Notes: a model not told the origin generated them from the letters alone. A stretch of DNA of 64,000 bases from Glebionis coronaria (GCA_025667525.1 CM046877.1:296418364-296482363); one strand, 5' to 3'. Shown: positions 24,134-35,812, counted from the stretch's first letter. Translations and numbers: made by a program.

Positions 24134-25383
24134 TATGTGTTTTGGAACCTTTTTGTAAAAGTATGTACAGGATAATGCATTGTTATTGGTCTTTGTGATG
24201 ATTTAGATTTTTCCACTTTATTTTTCTAACACTGACAAAGGTAAATGTAACGCTGTCAAGTGTTATTTTGCCGTTGTTAGAGATATTATTGTCTAACGCT
24301 GACAAGAGTTCCTTCAACGCTGATAAGTGTTGTCGGGACGCTGTCCGCAACAAATGTTAGTTTTGTGGTTTTCATCTAAATGTGTAGGTAGGTGGTAGCT
24401 TTATGCCATTGGATACAGAGTTGCTTATGGATCTTTGAAGAGCTATTTGGACATGTTTTTGTTTATGGATGATGGTTGGAATATTCATATTCCTATCTTG
24501 ACATAAATTTTTAATGTTCATATATGTTTTGAGAACTCATGTATCATAGTTTAAGGGGAGGTTTAAGGAACCTCTAGGACTCTTGGGTATTCTTACAATA
24601 CTCTCATCACAATTCTAGATTGTGTCCACAGGTGAGTATGGGTTAGTTTTACTAAACCATGAGGCACTGTAGCATGCAAAGTTGATAAACTATGCATGCT
24701 GCCAAGACATTTTTGGCCTAGAATTGGTTGTGGTCTGATGGGAGACTTGGGAATAGTTTTGTTATGGGTTTACCTGGGAGTTACAAAGAATTTTATGAAA
24801 TAACTTTGTTGGTAAGTATTTTGGTTAGCAAGGGACTCTAGAGGACATTTGTGTCTATCTTGCTTAAGCAAGTGTGCATAAATGGACAGTGCTTGCCGCC
24901 CAGTAATTATTATCAACTTGTAAGATATTTCCCTTAGGATAAATTACTTTGTTAAGGTCTTTTTCTTTTTAAATATTTTTATTTTTAGACGCTGACAAGT
25001 TTTTCTCCAAACGCTGTTACGTCCAATCGTGACGCTGACAAGGCTTTAGGCAAACGCTGACAAGAAAATATAGCCGTTGGGCGCTGATGGGCTATTTTTG
25101 ACCGTTGACACCTAGTGGGCCCTACCCAGTTGTTATTTTTAACTAATCTTTGGCCGTAATTTTGGGGAGTTGTTACTTTTAATTAATGCATGAGATAAGT
25201 TATATTTGATTCAATATTTTCATCATTGCTCTTTGAATATAACCGCCTCATTTTTGACCAATCAAATTCATGCATCTCTCCTATAAATTTGGCTAATCTT
25301 TTTATTCTGGGTATTCATATTTTCTTGTCTAACACTTTTCTCCTAGATTTTTCCCATATCACATAACCTAAACAGCTTTCACA
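24134..25383 (+). other. Element C spacer between pol and the third ORF
   Basis: This is non-coding. It holds two clusters of the CGCTGACA motif (24226-24351 and 24987-25105). It also has a PPT-like AAGGGGAGG at 24553-24561 that resembles the true PPT before the 3' LTR. Confidence 0.7.
24553..24561 (+). promoter_or_regulatory. Internal polypurine-tract-like site
   Basis: AAGGGGAGG is preceded by agttt, matching the context of the terminal PPT (agtttAGGGGAGGA at 28517-28529). It may be a second plus-strand primer, or the old 3' end of the element before ORF3 was added. Confidence 0.45.
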
Positions 25384-28300
25384 ATGGCACCCAAGTTCAA
25401 CTCAAAGAATTTAACATTGGAGTTCAAGAGCCAACATAATATGGTAGCTTACTTGACTGCTGATAATGATTTGTTCCCTCAGTATTCATAGATGGTGGCA
25501 TTTTTAAATGCATCCTCATTAAGGTATGCACTTTCTCATACACCATTAGTCCCTGTCGCACACATTAGACAGTTTTGGAACACTGCTAGTTCCACAACAG
25601 CTAATGGAGTGACCACATTAACATCTACTGTTCATGGAAGAACATGGGTGGTCACTGAAGCCTTGGTTCGCCAAGCTTTGCGTCTTGATGACGCTGATGG
25701 TGTGACTACCCTTGTCATTGCAACAATAGAACAAGGTCTTAGGGAATTGGGTTATCCTATTCCTGCTGATGTCACTTTAAATAAATATCATAAGCAGGAA
25801 TTTCCCTCTGACTGGAAATATTTGATACATGTCCTTCTCCAATGCTTAAGTCCAAAATGTACTTCTTTTAATGAAATAAACAGGTCAATTGCAAGTGCTT
25901 TGGTTTGTATAACTCGTGGGCTTAAGTATAATTTTTCAAAAATGATTTTTGAGGGGATGTGTAAAAATAAGGGAAGTAAAATGACTTTGGCTTACCCAAG
26001 ATTTTTCCAAATGGTCTTTGATTTACAAGAATATTGTTCTAGGGATCATGACACTTTTTATGAGATCCCTAAACAACAGAAAACCATTTTTGCTAAAATG
26101 AGCTCCACAAACAGATCCATACCTCTTACCCAACCCATGCTTGAAGTAATTCAGGCTGCTCAACCACAACCACAACCACAACCAGACCCTGAACCCCAAC
26201 TTGAGCCTATTCATGAACCATTACCTTCACCAGAAAACATGGACCTTGACCAACCCAGCACTGACACTCAAAATGTTGGCGCTGACACAGCCAATCCCAA
26301 CGCTGATACCATTCCTGAACAATCCCAAACACCCCTTAACCAACCAACACCCACACAATCTACTTCATCTTCCACCCCATTACAATCTAGGTTGAATAAA
26401 CGCCAAAGGGTTACTGGAGTGTTCTCCTCTAGTGATCCTAGCCTTGTAGCAGAGAGAACCACCTCCACAAGTGTGGCTGGTGACATGGGTGAGGCTGGGG
26501 CTATTGACACAGGCTTAGATGCTGGTCAAGACAGTCCCAACATCATTAAGACCTCATCCATGCCCTATGATTCTATTTTGGGAGGTCAAATCCCCATTCT
26601 AGCTGAGGGCAGATTGGAACCTATGACTATGACTGAATTGACGGCTGCTGTCATTAGCTTGCAAAAGCAAAATGTCAGCCTTGTACAAATTGTCAACACA
26701 CAGGGCCGTGAACTCCAAGTATTGAGGGAGCGGGTAACTATTTTGGAGAATCCAAGTAGCAGGAGTCTAATGGAGGAATCTTCCAAAGGGGAGGATGAAG
26801 AGGATGAAGAGGATGAGCTGATTCATACAGCTAGTGAGAAGAGTTCAGAGAAGAGTTCACAATTTAGTGAATCTTTACAGGTTGCTGAAGCTCTCACCAA
26901 CTTGAAGAAGTACCCAGTTATTGATACATCCAAGGTGACACCATTAAACTTGGAAGGATCTTTCAAAGAAACAATGGGCGCTGATACAGGTTTGAACGCT
27001 GACACATCCAGCGCTGACAAAGGTAATCGTGGCGCTGATAGAGGTAACTTGAACGCTGACAAAGTTGCAGGTGGTGTTGATGTATTCCAGCCATCAACAA
27101 TCATCAAAGATGTGTCCACACAGGTTTCTTCTTCTACTTTACCTACTATTGATCCAAAAGACAAAGGTAAAGGAAAATTGGTTGAAGAAGATGTTCCAAA
27201 GAAAGATGCAGCACAAATTGCATTTGATGAACAGTTGGCTGCACAACTTTTGGAAAGAGATTTGAAGAGGAGTGGTAGATCACCATTTGTTGTTTCTGAT
27301 AGTGAGGAAGAAAGTGGTGATGGAAAAGAAGATGATAGCTCAGATTCAAGTATTCAAATTATTGAAGATCCAGAAAGGCTTGAATATGGGGATGAGCTAG
27401 CAAAGGAAAGGTTGAGTGATTTGAAGAATCAGATTGATTGGGACCTTCCTGAAATCACCAGAATGTACCATGCTTGGGAAGACAAGGTTATGGACAACCC
27501 AGGGATGAGTTTGTCAGATCAAATTTGGGGGTTGGAAGTTCTTCTCAGGGTACAAGATGATATAAAGGTGATTTTGAAGTATAATGCACAGGAGGTCAAG
27601 ACTTGGCTCAAAAGAGATAGAAGGCAGTTGTACTACAAGTTGCTTAGATGTCATCAACCTAACTGGACATCAAAGAAGTTGCTGGCTTTATCTTTTGAGG
27701 AGTTAGAGTATAGGGCACATCCTATTTGGAGGAGTGTGCAAGAAAATAATGTCTATCAGTTTCTTTCAGAAGAAAGGAAACAAGAGCTTGCTGAGGAAAT
27801 GCAGATTCAGAAGGAAATGAGGATTGCTCAAAGACCAGTGAAGAAAGGAGATCCTTTTCAATTTCCTAAAGATATGGATGTGTATTTTCCAACTGAAGGT
27901 GTAATAAGGAAGCATCTCAAGCTTTCTCCATTGGAAGCTTCAGATTTGGTTAATGTAGTACCTCTAGATGACAGAAATCCAATCATTAGTTTTGATGAAG
28001 ATGAGTGTGGATTTTGGAAGATTGGCAGATTTGGAAAGGAGGTACATACTTTCACTTCAGTTATTTCTATTTTTGCAAGCATAGATAGGGAAGACTTGGT
28101 GCATCAATGGAGATTAATAGAGGCCAAGTATACAGCTGAAGCACCTACTTCAGCAAATGGAATAAGACTTTGGAACACATTTTTGACTTTGTGTGGTCCA
28201 AGAGAAGCAGATCCTGCCATATGGAAGGATCTTGAAGATGATCTCAGTAATCTTCATTGGAGGCTTTATTCTACTTGTGGTGTATTTCATTTGAGCTCTA

Positions 28301-28470
28301 CAAAGTTTTCAGAGTATTTACTTGTGGATGCTGACTATTTCTTGTCCAAAGAAGTGTTGGAGAAGATGCTAGAGACACCCTTGGAGATTGATTATACTAG
28401 TGACGTGGCCAAGGACTTGATTAGATATGTTTATCACCAACATAAGAAGTTTTTGCAAGATTCCTCCTAA
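25384..28470 (+). CDS. Element C third ORF, large accessory protein (one in-frame stop near the N-terminus)
   Basis: An ATG at 25384 (MAPKFNSKNLTLEF) reads 35 codons to a TAG at 25489-25491. The same frame then stays open for 992 residues to 28470. The first 200 residues (RQFWNTASS, VTEALVRQALRLDDADG, FPSDWKYLIH, YPRFFQMVFD) match a conserved domain that I know from proteins encoded 3' of copia pol in Asteraceae. Then come a P/Q-rich stretch (PQPQPQPDPEPQLEP), A-D motif repeats, a coiled coil around 385-425 (SLQKQNVSLVQIVNTQGREL), a run of acidic residues (EDEEDEEDEL), more A-D repeats and a 400-residue helical C-terminus. No signal peptide or clear membrane segment is visible, so calling it env-like would be by position only. 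Function is unknown. Confidence 0.8.
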
Positions 28471-28520
28471 GTCTTAAGTATTTATTCAGAAACTTGATCA
28501 TTGGAATGGATATCAAGTTT

Positions 28521-28529
28521 AGGGGAGGA
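28521..28529 (+). promoter_or_regulatory. Polypurine tract of element C
   Basis: AGGGGAGGA lies one base before the 3' LTR and primes plus-strand DNA synthesis in this family. Confidence 0.85.
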
Positions 28530-28530
28530 T

Positions 28531-29063
28531 TGTTGGGAATAAAATATGGGTCAGTTCACTAGACGCTGATAAGAAGAATGTCAACGCTGATAGGATGACA
28601 TTGGACGCTGACAGCCAAGCGTTGACATTGAAGAAGTCAACGCTGACAGCCTTGAAGATTGACACTGATGGAATATCTTCATACGAATCTTTTGTTTATT
28701 TGTTTCTTTATTTATGTATGGTAAAGATAAGCACGACATTGTATTTTCTATTATTATCTTTACCTAGAATAGTTGATTCGTAGCTTATTGTACAAGACTT
28801 CTTAATCTATAAAAGAAGGTCTTTTAGGTTAATGTTTGATATCAGTTTTCATAAGTATTCGCAAGTTAAACCTCTTTCATTGTAATCAATTACGATCATT
28901 CTAATACAAGTGAAAGTTTGTTTAACATCTTTGTGTTTTAGATCAAGTGTTAATTCCGCATAACACTTTGTTACTTTATTCATAAGCAAAGGTTTCTCTA
29001 CGTGTAGTACTTGATCTAATCTCGTATACACAAAGCTTAATCGATCTAAGTTTGGGATCAACA
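28531..29063 (+). repeat. 3' LTR of element C
   Basis: It is the same length as the 5' LTR. Only two substitutions are seen, one in a T-run near position 190 of the LTR and one in acaagTgaaag. It is followed by TSD ggtaa at 29064-29068. Confidence 0.95.
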
Positions 29064-30102
29064 GGTAATGCACTCGGAGAAATCATGACCTCCACCACAA
29101 TACATGCATGAAACCTCAACCGCTTTAGCCGTAGCGGGAGCACTTGGTTCTCCAACTTTAAACTCAATCAAAAGTCCTTTTAGCTTATCAAAAATCTTGT
29201 TTTCCAAGTTCGCCTCAATTTAGCAAGCATCGATGGTAGTAGACAAAGAAGGTGAAGCCGAAGACGAAGCCTTACGAACACTAGACGTGCTACGAGGACT
29301 ATACACCTTAGATCTATTCTCAATTATCACCAAAGCTTCCTCAATCGTTTTACATAAAAAATTACCACCCGCGGCGGCATTTAAATAATCCCTTTCATGA
29401 TCATTAAGTCCATTGTAAAACGTGTCAATTTGATGCAAGTCGGAAAAACCGTGATGAGGACACTCATGTAACATTTCCTTAAACCTATTCCAAGCCGTTG
29501 AAAAACTTTCATTAAACTCTTTTCAAAATTTTGAAATCTCGTTTTTCAAATGCGTAGTCTTAGAGGGCGGAAAAAATTGGTTCACAAACTTAGACACGAG
29601 ATCCTTCCACGTCAATATAGAATTGGGTGGCTCTTTCTCTAACCAAATTTTAGCGGGCCCCGCTAAGGAATACGAAAAAAGCATCATCTTAATCGAGTCA
29701 TTCGAGACATCTTTAAACTTACAAGTGGCGGTAACGATTGAATTGGTGGATATGGTTGTGTGGATTGTCCTTCTCATCACCACGGAATTTGTTGTTTTGG
29801 ATCATCGACAACGAACCCGTTTTCACTTCAAAATTCTCCGCAAGGATAGCAGGAATCACAATAGCCTCTCCATAACCCTCGGTGGGTGCTTGAAGTAACT
29901 CCATCATAGTTTGATTCGCCATGGTTGGTGCTTCTCTTACAATGGGTTCGTCAATAGGAGACTCCTCACTAGAAAGATTAGGAGTGGGAGTTTTGTTCTT
30001 TCGTTTACGTGCACGTCTTTCTTGATTACGAGTTAGCATAAACGTCACGTACCACGAGGGGATAAGCAAAGAAGATTCTTTTTGGTGTTTTGTATTTTTC
30101 AA
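29064..30102 (-). pseudogene. Element B gag, N-terminal and core part
   Basis: It starts with a basic stretch (MLTRNQERRARKRK). A frame change occurs near 29745, after which the gag core continues (SYSLAGPAKIWLEKEP, FVNQFFPPSKT, DTFYNGLNDHERDYLNAA). It ends with a zinc knuckle CMYCGGGHDFSEC just before the C insertion, and the reading continues into 16976 downwards as TNGGNTSSVYAATG. In-frame stops at about 29523 and 29220 add to the damage. This protein would form the particle and bind RNA. It is inactive here. Confidence 0.85.
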
Positions 30103-30769
30103 ATTTTTTTTTTGTGGTTTTTGATTGATTAACCTTTTTTGGATTTTGGTGAATGTATTAAGTAGACAAAAATCTACAAATCTCCTCCTTAATCAAATCT
30201 CTTGATTAAAAAAGCCTCAAGGAATGAAAACGATCACGTGAAGTGAACGCCTTCGATGACTTTAGAACGTTGGTGGAACACCAAAATGTTCAAGAGGGTT
30301 TAATCAATTGAAACCAAGAAAATATATATGATACTTAGTAATACTTTGGGCGGCAAAACCCTCGATTAGCTCTCCAAATCAAATACTCACAAGCAAACGG
30401 GGAAACGAGGCGGCGCGAAGCACTTAAGAGCCTTTTTCGTTAGGATATATTTTATAATATCCGCCTTATACCCACCTTATAGTTTGTATTTTTCAAAATT
30501 GAGCTTCACGAAAGTATTTATCTATTTTTGTCTTTTTCTTTGGTTGGAGATTCGAATACAAGGATTGGGTAATGACCTCCCAAGTCAAGGTTGTGATTTC
30601 TCACGTATTTGGAGTACTTGTGAATTTATTGTTCTACGTATACAATATAGTAATAATATTCACACAAAAAACGAAAACCGATAATACGTATTAGTAGAGT
30701 GCTACTAATACAAATACTATTATGGTTAGTATATAAAAACAACAATTCCAAATCAAAACATAACACGCC
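30103..30769 (-). other. Untranslated leader of element B
   Basis: Between PBS and gag there is no ORF of note. The words gggcggcaaaaccctcg and ggcgcga.gcacttaag recur in the leader of element A (35910-36000), showing common descent. Confidence 0.7.
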
Positions 30770-30787
30770 TCCCCAGCAGCGGCGCCA
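30770..30787 (-). promoter_or_regulatory. Primer binding site of element B (tRNA-Asp type)
   Basis: The minus strand reads TGGCGCCGCTGCTGGGGA, close to TGGCGCCGTTGCCGGGG used by Athila and Tat elements. Three T residues separate it from the LTR end. Confidence 0.88.
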
Positions 30788-30790
30788 AAA

Positions 30791-33700
30791 TGATGTAGTG
30801 TTTTTGCACACCTTTAGGAAAAGGAGGCAAAATAGGGCAAGTGTTAACAAGTAGTTTAGGAAAACCACAAGTTATGACCCTAAAATGAGTTCGTTCTCAA
30901 GGAGGCTTGGTGTGTGTGTAATGAAATGATTATCTTTGTGATTACATTGTTATGAGAAAGAAAAATAGAAATGGGATAAGAAGAGAATGACGGTTACGAA
31001 GACGGATTACACTAAGACGATAAAGGCGTACACGTAAAACCGTAAAAAGCACCAAAATTAAAATTTCACTCTAAAAAGTACCAAAAATCACTAAAAAGCC
31101 ATTAAACTATTCTAAGGGTTTACAAAAAATCCAAACTTGCTAAAACCTTTTAATTAATTAAATATTAATTTTTTAATGCTAACTAAAGCCCTAAAAATCA
31201 ATATTAACTAATAGAAAGTCCCAATCAAGATCTCAAAGTTTGTAAACCTTTAAAATAACCTAATTAAGCTAAAAAGAATTTTTCAAAATTTTAAAACCAC
31301 TAAAAACTATTTTTAAACAATTAAAAACTATTAAAAACTATTAAAAACTAATAAAACTTAAATTAATTCTTGAAAATAATTAAAAGACCCTAAAAATATT
31401 TGGAAAGTTGCAAAATTCCTAATTAAGTGTTTAGAACCTAGGAAAAATATAAAAACTTGGAAAATCATACTTTTAATTTTTAATAATAAAATAATATTAA
31501 AATATTAATAAAAATCCAAAAATCCTAAAAAATTCTAAAAAGTTGCAAACTAGCTTAATTTAACTTAAATAACACAGAAATGAACTTGAAATTACCTAAA
31601 TACCCTTAATGGGCCTAGAAAATAGGCTAAATCCAAAACAGATCCTTATTGGGCCAAATTTGAGCCCAAAATGAAAAAGTAGCCCAAATAAGCCCAAAAA
31701 GCACTACTTGACTCAAAATTTGATTTTAAACAACTTTTTCCAAAGGCCCAAAAGCTGAAAATGTGAAATAAGCAAGCTTATACCAAACAGCTTATTCTTA
31801 ATGGGCTTTTTGCCCATTAAGTTATAAGCTAATGCCATAAGCTCAAATTAGACACACAAGCTTCTTTTGTCCTAAATAAGACTTCTGTAAAAAGAAATTT
31901 GAAATAAGCCCAAGGAATAAGCCTGAAAATGCAATAAGCAATCTATAGAAAACGACAAAATAGTCGTTTTTGAGTTCTAGGCCACCCCAAAAGCTGATTC
32001 AAGTTTCTAAAGCTTTTAAATGACTTAAATAAGCTATTTCAACAAAAAAGTTTTCAAATAAGTTGACTCAATTAACTGGAAAAAGCAAATAAGCACTTAT
32101 GAAAAAGTCAATTAAGTTGGTTTTCTAGCAAAAAGTCAAAGTCAAAGTCTAATAAGCTCTAGTCTAATCAAATGGGTCAAATAATGAAGATCTATCACAA
32201 AAAATAAGTTGTTGCAGGTCTGGATAAGCTAAAATAGCTTACTGATAAGCAGAGTAAAAATTAACACTAGCAGGGGCTAGTTTTTGGTGTTGAGCAGTGG
32301 GAACTTTTCCCACTGTTTGACTTATAGACTTTTTTGTCTTTAATGACTTTTTTGGAGATTCAGATTTCAACAAGGCACCCAAATGATCATGGGATCATAA
32401 GGAGTCAATACAAACAAAGAAATCACAACAAGTAACAGCCAATTTGTACAGTTAATTCAAACAAGCACCAGATCTGTCACAGACTTAGAACAATAAGCAG
32501 TTTAGGTTCAATAAGCACTTTTAGCAATATTCAGCCAGCCAAACTTAACCAAATGCATACACAAGCTATTATAAACTCAATTGAACAAGTCTAAACAGGT
32601 TTCATGCAATGATTCAAAGATTTAAGCAAGATTCAAGATGATGAATGTTTCTGATGAACACTAACACATACAGTTTTCACTTTGCTGATGTATTTAACCA
32701 ACAAGCCAGATTCAAACCTCAAGATCTATCAAGTATGTTATAATAATGATGTTTTAACAGCTTTTAACTCTAAGCATGCATAAACTCTAGGTTTTCCCAA
32801 AATCTTAAGTCAAAAACAGTCAAACTCAACAAGTTATAGCAGATTATGTGATTCAAGGTTTCAAACTAAGAAACTTGCAGCAAAACACTCTCAACCAAGC
32901 ATATATCAAATATAAAGCACAAACACAAACTTTCCTTCACACAATAACAAGATTTCAACTCAAACAGGTAGACCCAAACACCCTTTTAACTTTTCAAATC
33001 AAATTTTAAACAAGTAAAAGTATGATTCAGTTTACCAAATGATTAATCTAGCATATAAACAACATTATCATGCAAGACTAAGCAGATTCAAGCCAAGAAA
33101 TCAACAAGAACACTAGTAGAGAACAAATCCACAAAAAATCCAAAATTTATCAGATTTTCAAGGTTTTAAGAAAAACCTCATGGATGTACATCCACACCCA
33201 CGAACGTTAGAGCTTATGTGCTAGCTAGAACAAGCACAAGCTTCCAACAACAACCCTGCTAAGATTCAACAAGGTTAGAAGTACAATATCAAAATCAGAA
33301 AAGTAAAAAGCCTTGATTAATGCAACCTTGTTACCCCACACTTGATTATCCCCAAGTTATAAGCCTCACCACACCTTGATAACACAATATCAGGATGCTA
33401 TGATCAGCCCTATAGCCCAAGAATTCTAAAGTTTGAACAAGAACTTAGCAAAATATCAAGCTTGAAGGAAAAATGCAAACTTTTGCACTCTCCTTAAAAA
33501 CAGGTTTTGAGATTCAGAAATATCAAACTAAGAACAATAATAAGCAGATTATAACAATGGAACTTGAGCTTTCTTCAACATTTCAAACACATTTCATTAA
33601 GATTGAAAAGGATTTACAGAAAAGTGAACAACTGAAAATACAAGAGCAAACTAAAATGAATGAACTAGATGCCTTTATATAGGTTACAAGTGAACTAGGT

Positions 33701-35032
33701 AAGCAAGAAAAAACGTAAACCCTAATGTATAGAAGTCCAGAATTGCCCTTGGAGCTTTGGCATCTTTTGAAGATCATGTGACTGCATTTTTTTGTGTAGC
33801 ATGAGTTGGAAAGTGAAAAGAGGATCCAAGGGCTTGTATGAAGCTTAGAAAGTAAGCCACATTATGGGACGTTGGATGGCTGTCACTGTTTTGGCGTTTT
33901 CCTCATATTTGTAGCAGGGGAGTCATGTGTGGGTCTTTTGAGTGATGTGGCAAGTTTATTGAGAGTCGGGTTATGATTATGACATGCTTAATCATAAATC
34001 TGGAGCACATTAGGATCTAATTACAAGCCATTAGTAAAAACCCAATTGTGTTCATCATGTAAATAGTGCCATGTTTAATCCAGTTTTGGTTTTAAAAAGG
34101 TGTTAACCGCCATAATTTAAACTTAATTAAATAAGTTAAACCGGGTTGGGGTGAGTGGGATGTGAGGTGGCACAATGGGAAGAGCTGATTGGCTATGGTG
34201 AGTGAGTGGGGCACGTGGCATGACTGGGTTGGTCTAGGTAACAATTAGTGTCTGCCGAATTTGGACCCTCACTTCTTTCTTTCTTGTCTTTTTGGTTTAT
34301 AAAGCTGTCAACGCCAATTCTCTTCAAAACAACTTTTGCCTTTTTATACTTTTGCCCTAAAATGTTTTATAAAGTGAATTCAGGGGTAATTCTTGCCAAT
34401 CCTTGATTCTTGAAGGGCTGGTTTGGTATTTTCTTCAAGGATAATGGTCTAAACTTGTATGATTGACATTTTGGAGGACTGAATTTGCCAATTCATGTTT
34501 GATGAGGACCATTTTTGCCAAATCTTCAAAGTCAAAGGTCCTTTTTGTAATTTTGATATTTTCAAAGGACCAAATTTGCCATTCTTGTAATTTAGAGTTC
34601 TTCTTGATGTATTTGACTTTGAGAAGGACTAATATTGACATTTTAGCTTTGTTGAGGGGCTAAAATTGCCAATTCTTCAAAGTGGAGGGCCCTTTTTGCA
34701 ATTTTGACAAACTTTAGGGACCAAACTTGTAATTATGAAGATACAAGGGTATAAAGTGTCAATCCTTCCATATTGGAGGACCCTTCTTCATAATTCTTCA
34801 AATCTTCAAGGGTTTTCTTGGGAAAATTCTTCATTAGGTCTTGGTTCATTGTGCGGCTTCGTTTCCCGTGTTCGTTTTGCATGATTCTTGTGATCTTTTA
34901 TCCTTTTCTCAATATCCGTACCTAAAATACACAAGCAACAAACACAAGCATATATGTGGGTATTTTGATGATATTTAATGCATTTTAAGCCCTTTTTGGA
35001 CGATGAGACTATGTATAAAAGCAGTCTCATCA
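30791..35032 (-). repeat. 5' LTR of element B
   Basis: This is the full-length partner of 6183-10413, with putative TATA box at 33672-33683 (minus). It ends ..TCTCATCA followed by TSD aatag (35033-35037). Confidence 0.93.
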
Positions 35033-35812
35033 AATAGTGATAAGACCCTCATCCCCCATGATGAGAGAGGCATCGGTCTCCGTAGTGGAAGAATCGAGAA
35101 TAGGAGTGGTAGTCTCACATGATGGATTGAGATCGTAAATATTATCCTCTTCATCATCATAACAATAAGTAATCACACGAGGCGTAGAGGTATAAGCACT
35201 AAGATTAAATACTTGCTCGTGTCGCTGTCGCTTTTCCTCCTCCCATGTTTCTTTTAGTCGAATTACACCGTCATGAAGTTTCAAAAGAAATGCTTGTGTT
35301 ACGTCATTCGGATTCAAAGAAGGTTGATGATAGAGGGTGTATTGTGGGGGCTCAAAATTATGAAAACCGGCATTATAGCACGGATCGGGCTCATAATAAT
35401 TCATCGGTTGACAAGAAAAAGTGTCATAAGGGCCCCCACAAGTTTTGCAACACGGGTATTGAGAAAAACCCGGTGCATGTTGTGGATACGGATCGTCATA
35501 TATGGAAGAGGGTGAGATAGTGTCATTAGAGGTGAAGTATGAATTGATCGAATTGAAAAATGAACAACGTCCAAATTCGTAATTAGGGATATCCATTCCG
35601 CACCGCTCGCATGAAAACCAATGACATGATTGACTACCAGACGATGGTCTCCCACACCCTACACAATCGACATTCGAATCCATAGCCATGTCAATAGCAT
35701 GATACTCGGGATCGGCTTGAAAAACGTTTGTATTATTATTCTTCTTCGGAGAAGAATATGATACACCAAGCGGTATGTTTACAAACGCGCGTGTGCGAAT
35801 GAAAGTAAACAC
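35033..35812 (-). pseudogene. Accessory ORF of element A, N-terminal half
   Basis: It is open from 35812 for 260 codons until the B insertion. Removing B plus one TSD joins ..GLITI directly in frame to PCDEILISIQ at 6177, so the pre-insertion ORF was continuous there. The sequence has Cys-rich motifs: CVGCG..CERCG, and CKTCGGPYDTFSC. The latter has the spacing of the B gag zinc knuckle (C-x2-C-x3-H-x4-C) with Tyr in place of His. A charged helix (RLKETWEEEKRQRHEQ) and an acidic tail follow. I recognise the type from retrotransposon-linked proteins in Asteraceae. A role as a gag-derived RNA-binding or decoy protein is only a guess. Confidence 0.75.

Larger units (their letters stand above)
16982..29063 (+). 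mobile_element. Element C: young 12.08-kb Ty1/copia element with a third ORF (SIRE/Maximus-like)
   Basis: It has 533-bp LTRs differing at two positions, a perfect 5-bp TSD, an initiator-Met PBS, a PPT and three coding blocks: gag, pol and a long 3' ORF. The copia order IN before RT is clear. The large size and extra ORF after pol are features of the SIRE/Maximus lineage. With an assumed plant LTR rate of 1.3e-8 per site per year, two differences would mean roughly 0.15 million years. It is inserted in the gag of element B, in opposite orientation. Confidence 0.95.
6183..35032 (-). mobile_element. Element B: Athila-like Ty3/gypsy retrotransposon, interrupted by element C
   Basis: It has LTRs of 4231 and 4242 bp (about 97% identical where sampled), 5-bp TSDs and a tRNA-Asp-type PBS (TGGCGCCGCTGCTGGGG). 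Gag (29064-30102) and pol (12243-16976) are on the minus strand, followed by a long 3' non-coding region and a PPT. Without the 12,087-bp C insertion B would be about 16.8 kb. The order PR-RT-RNaseH-IN, the DLGAS protease, the tRNA-Asp PBS and the long LTRs fit the Athila/Tat group. The long 3' non-coding region has no env-like ORF. Confidence 0.92.

Noticed and set aside
26023..27349. Minus-strand ORFs within ORF3 of element C
   Set aside because: They are antisense shadows of a long open frame with clear composition bias.
25384..28470. Calling ORF3 of element C an envelope gene
   Set aside because: No signal peptide, no clear membrane segment and no fusion-peptide-like run. Position after pol alone is not enough.
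16982..29063. CRISPR-like or simple satellite explanation of the CGCTGACA motif
   Set aside because: The spacing is irregular, no constant repeat-spacer structure exists, and the genome is a plant. The motif is dispersed, not tandem.
30626..30868. 80-codon minus-strand ORF over the LTR, PBS and leader of B
   Set aside because: It crosses the LTR boundary and PBS, which cannot be part of a conserved protein.
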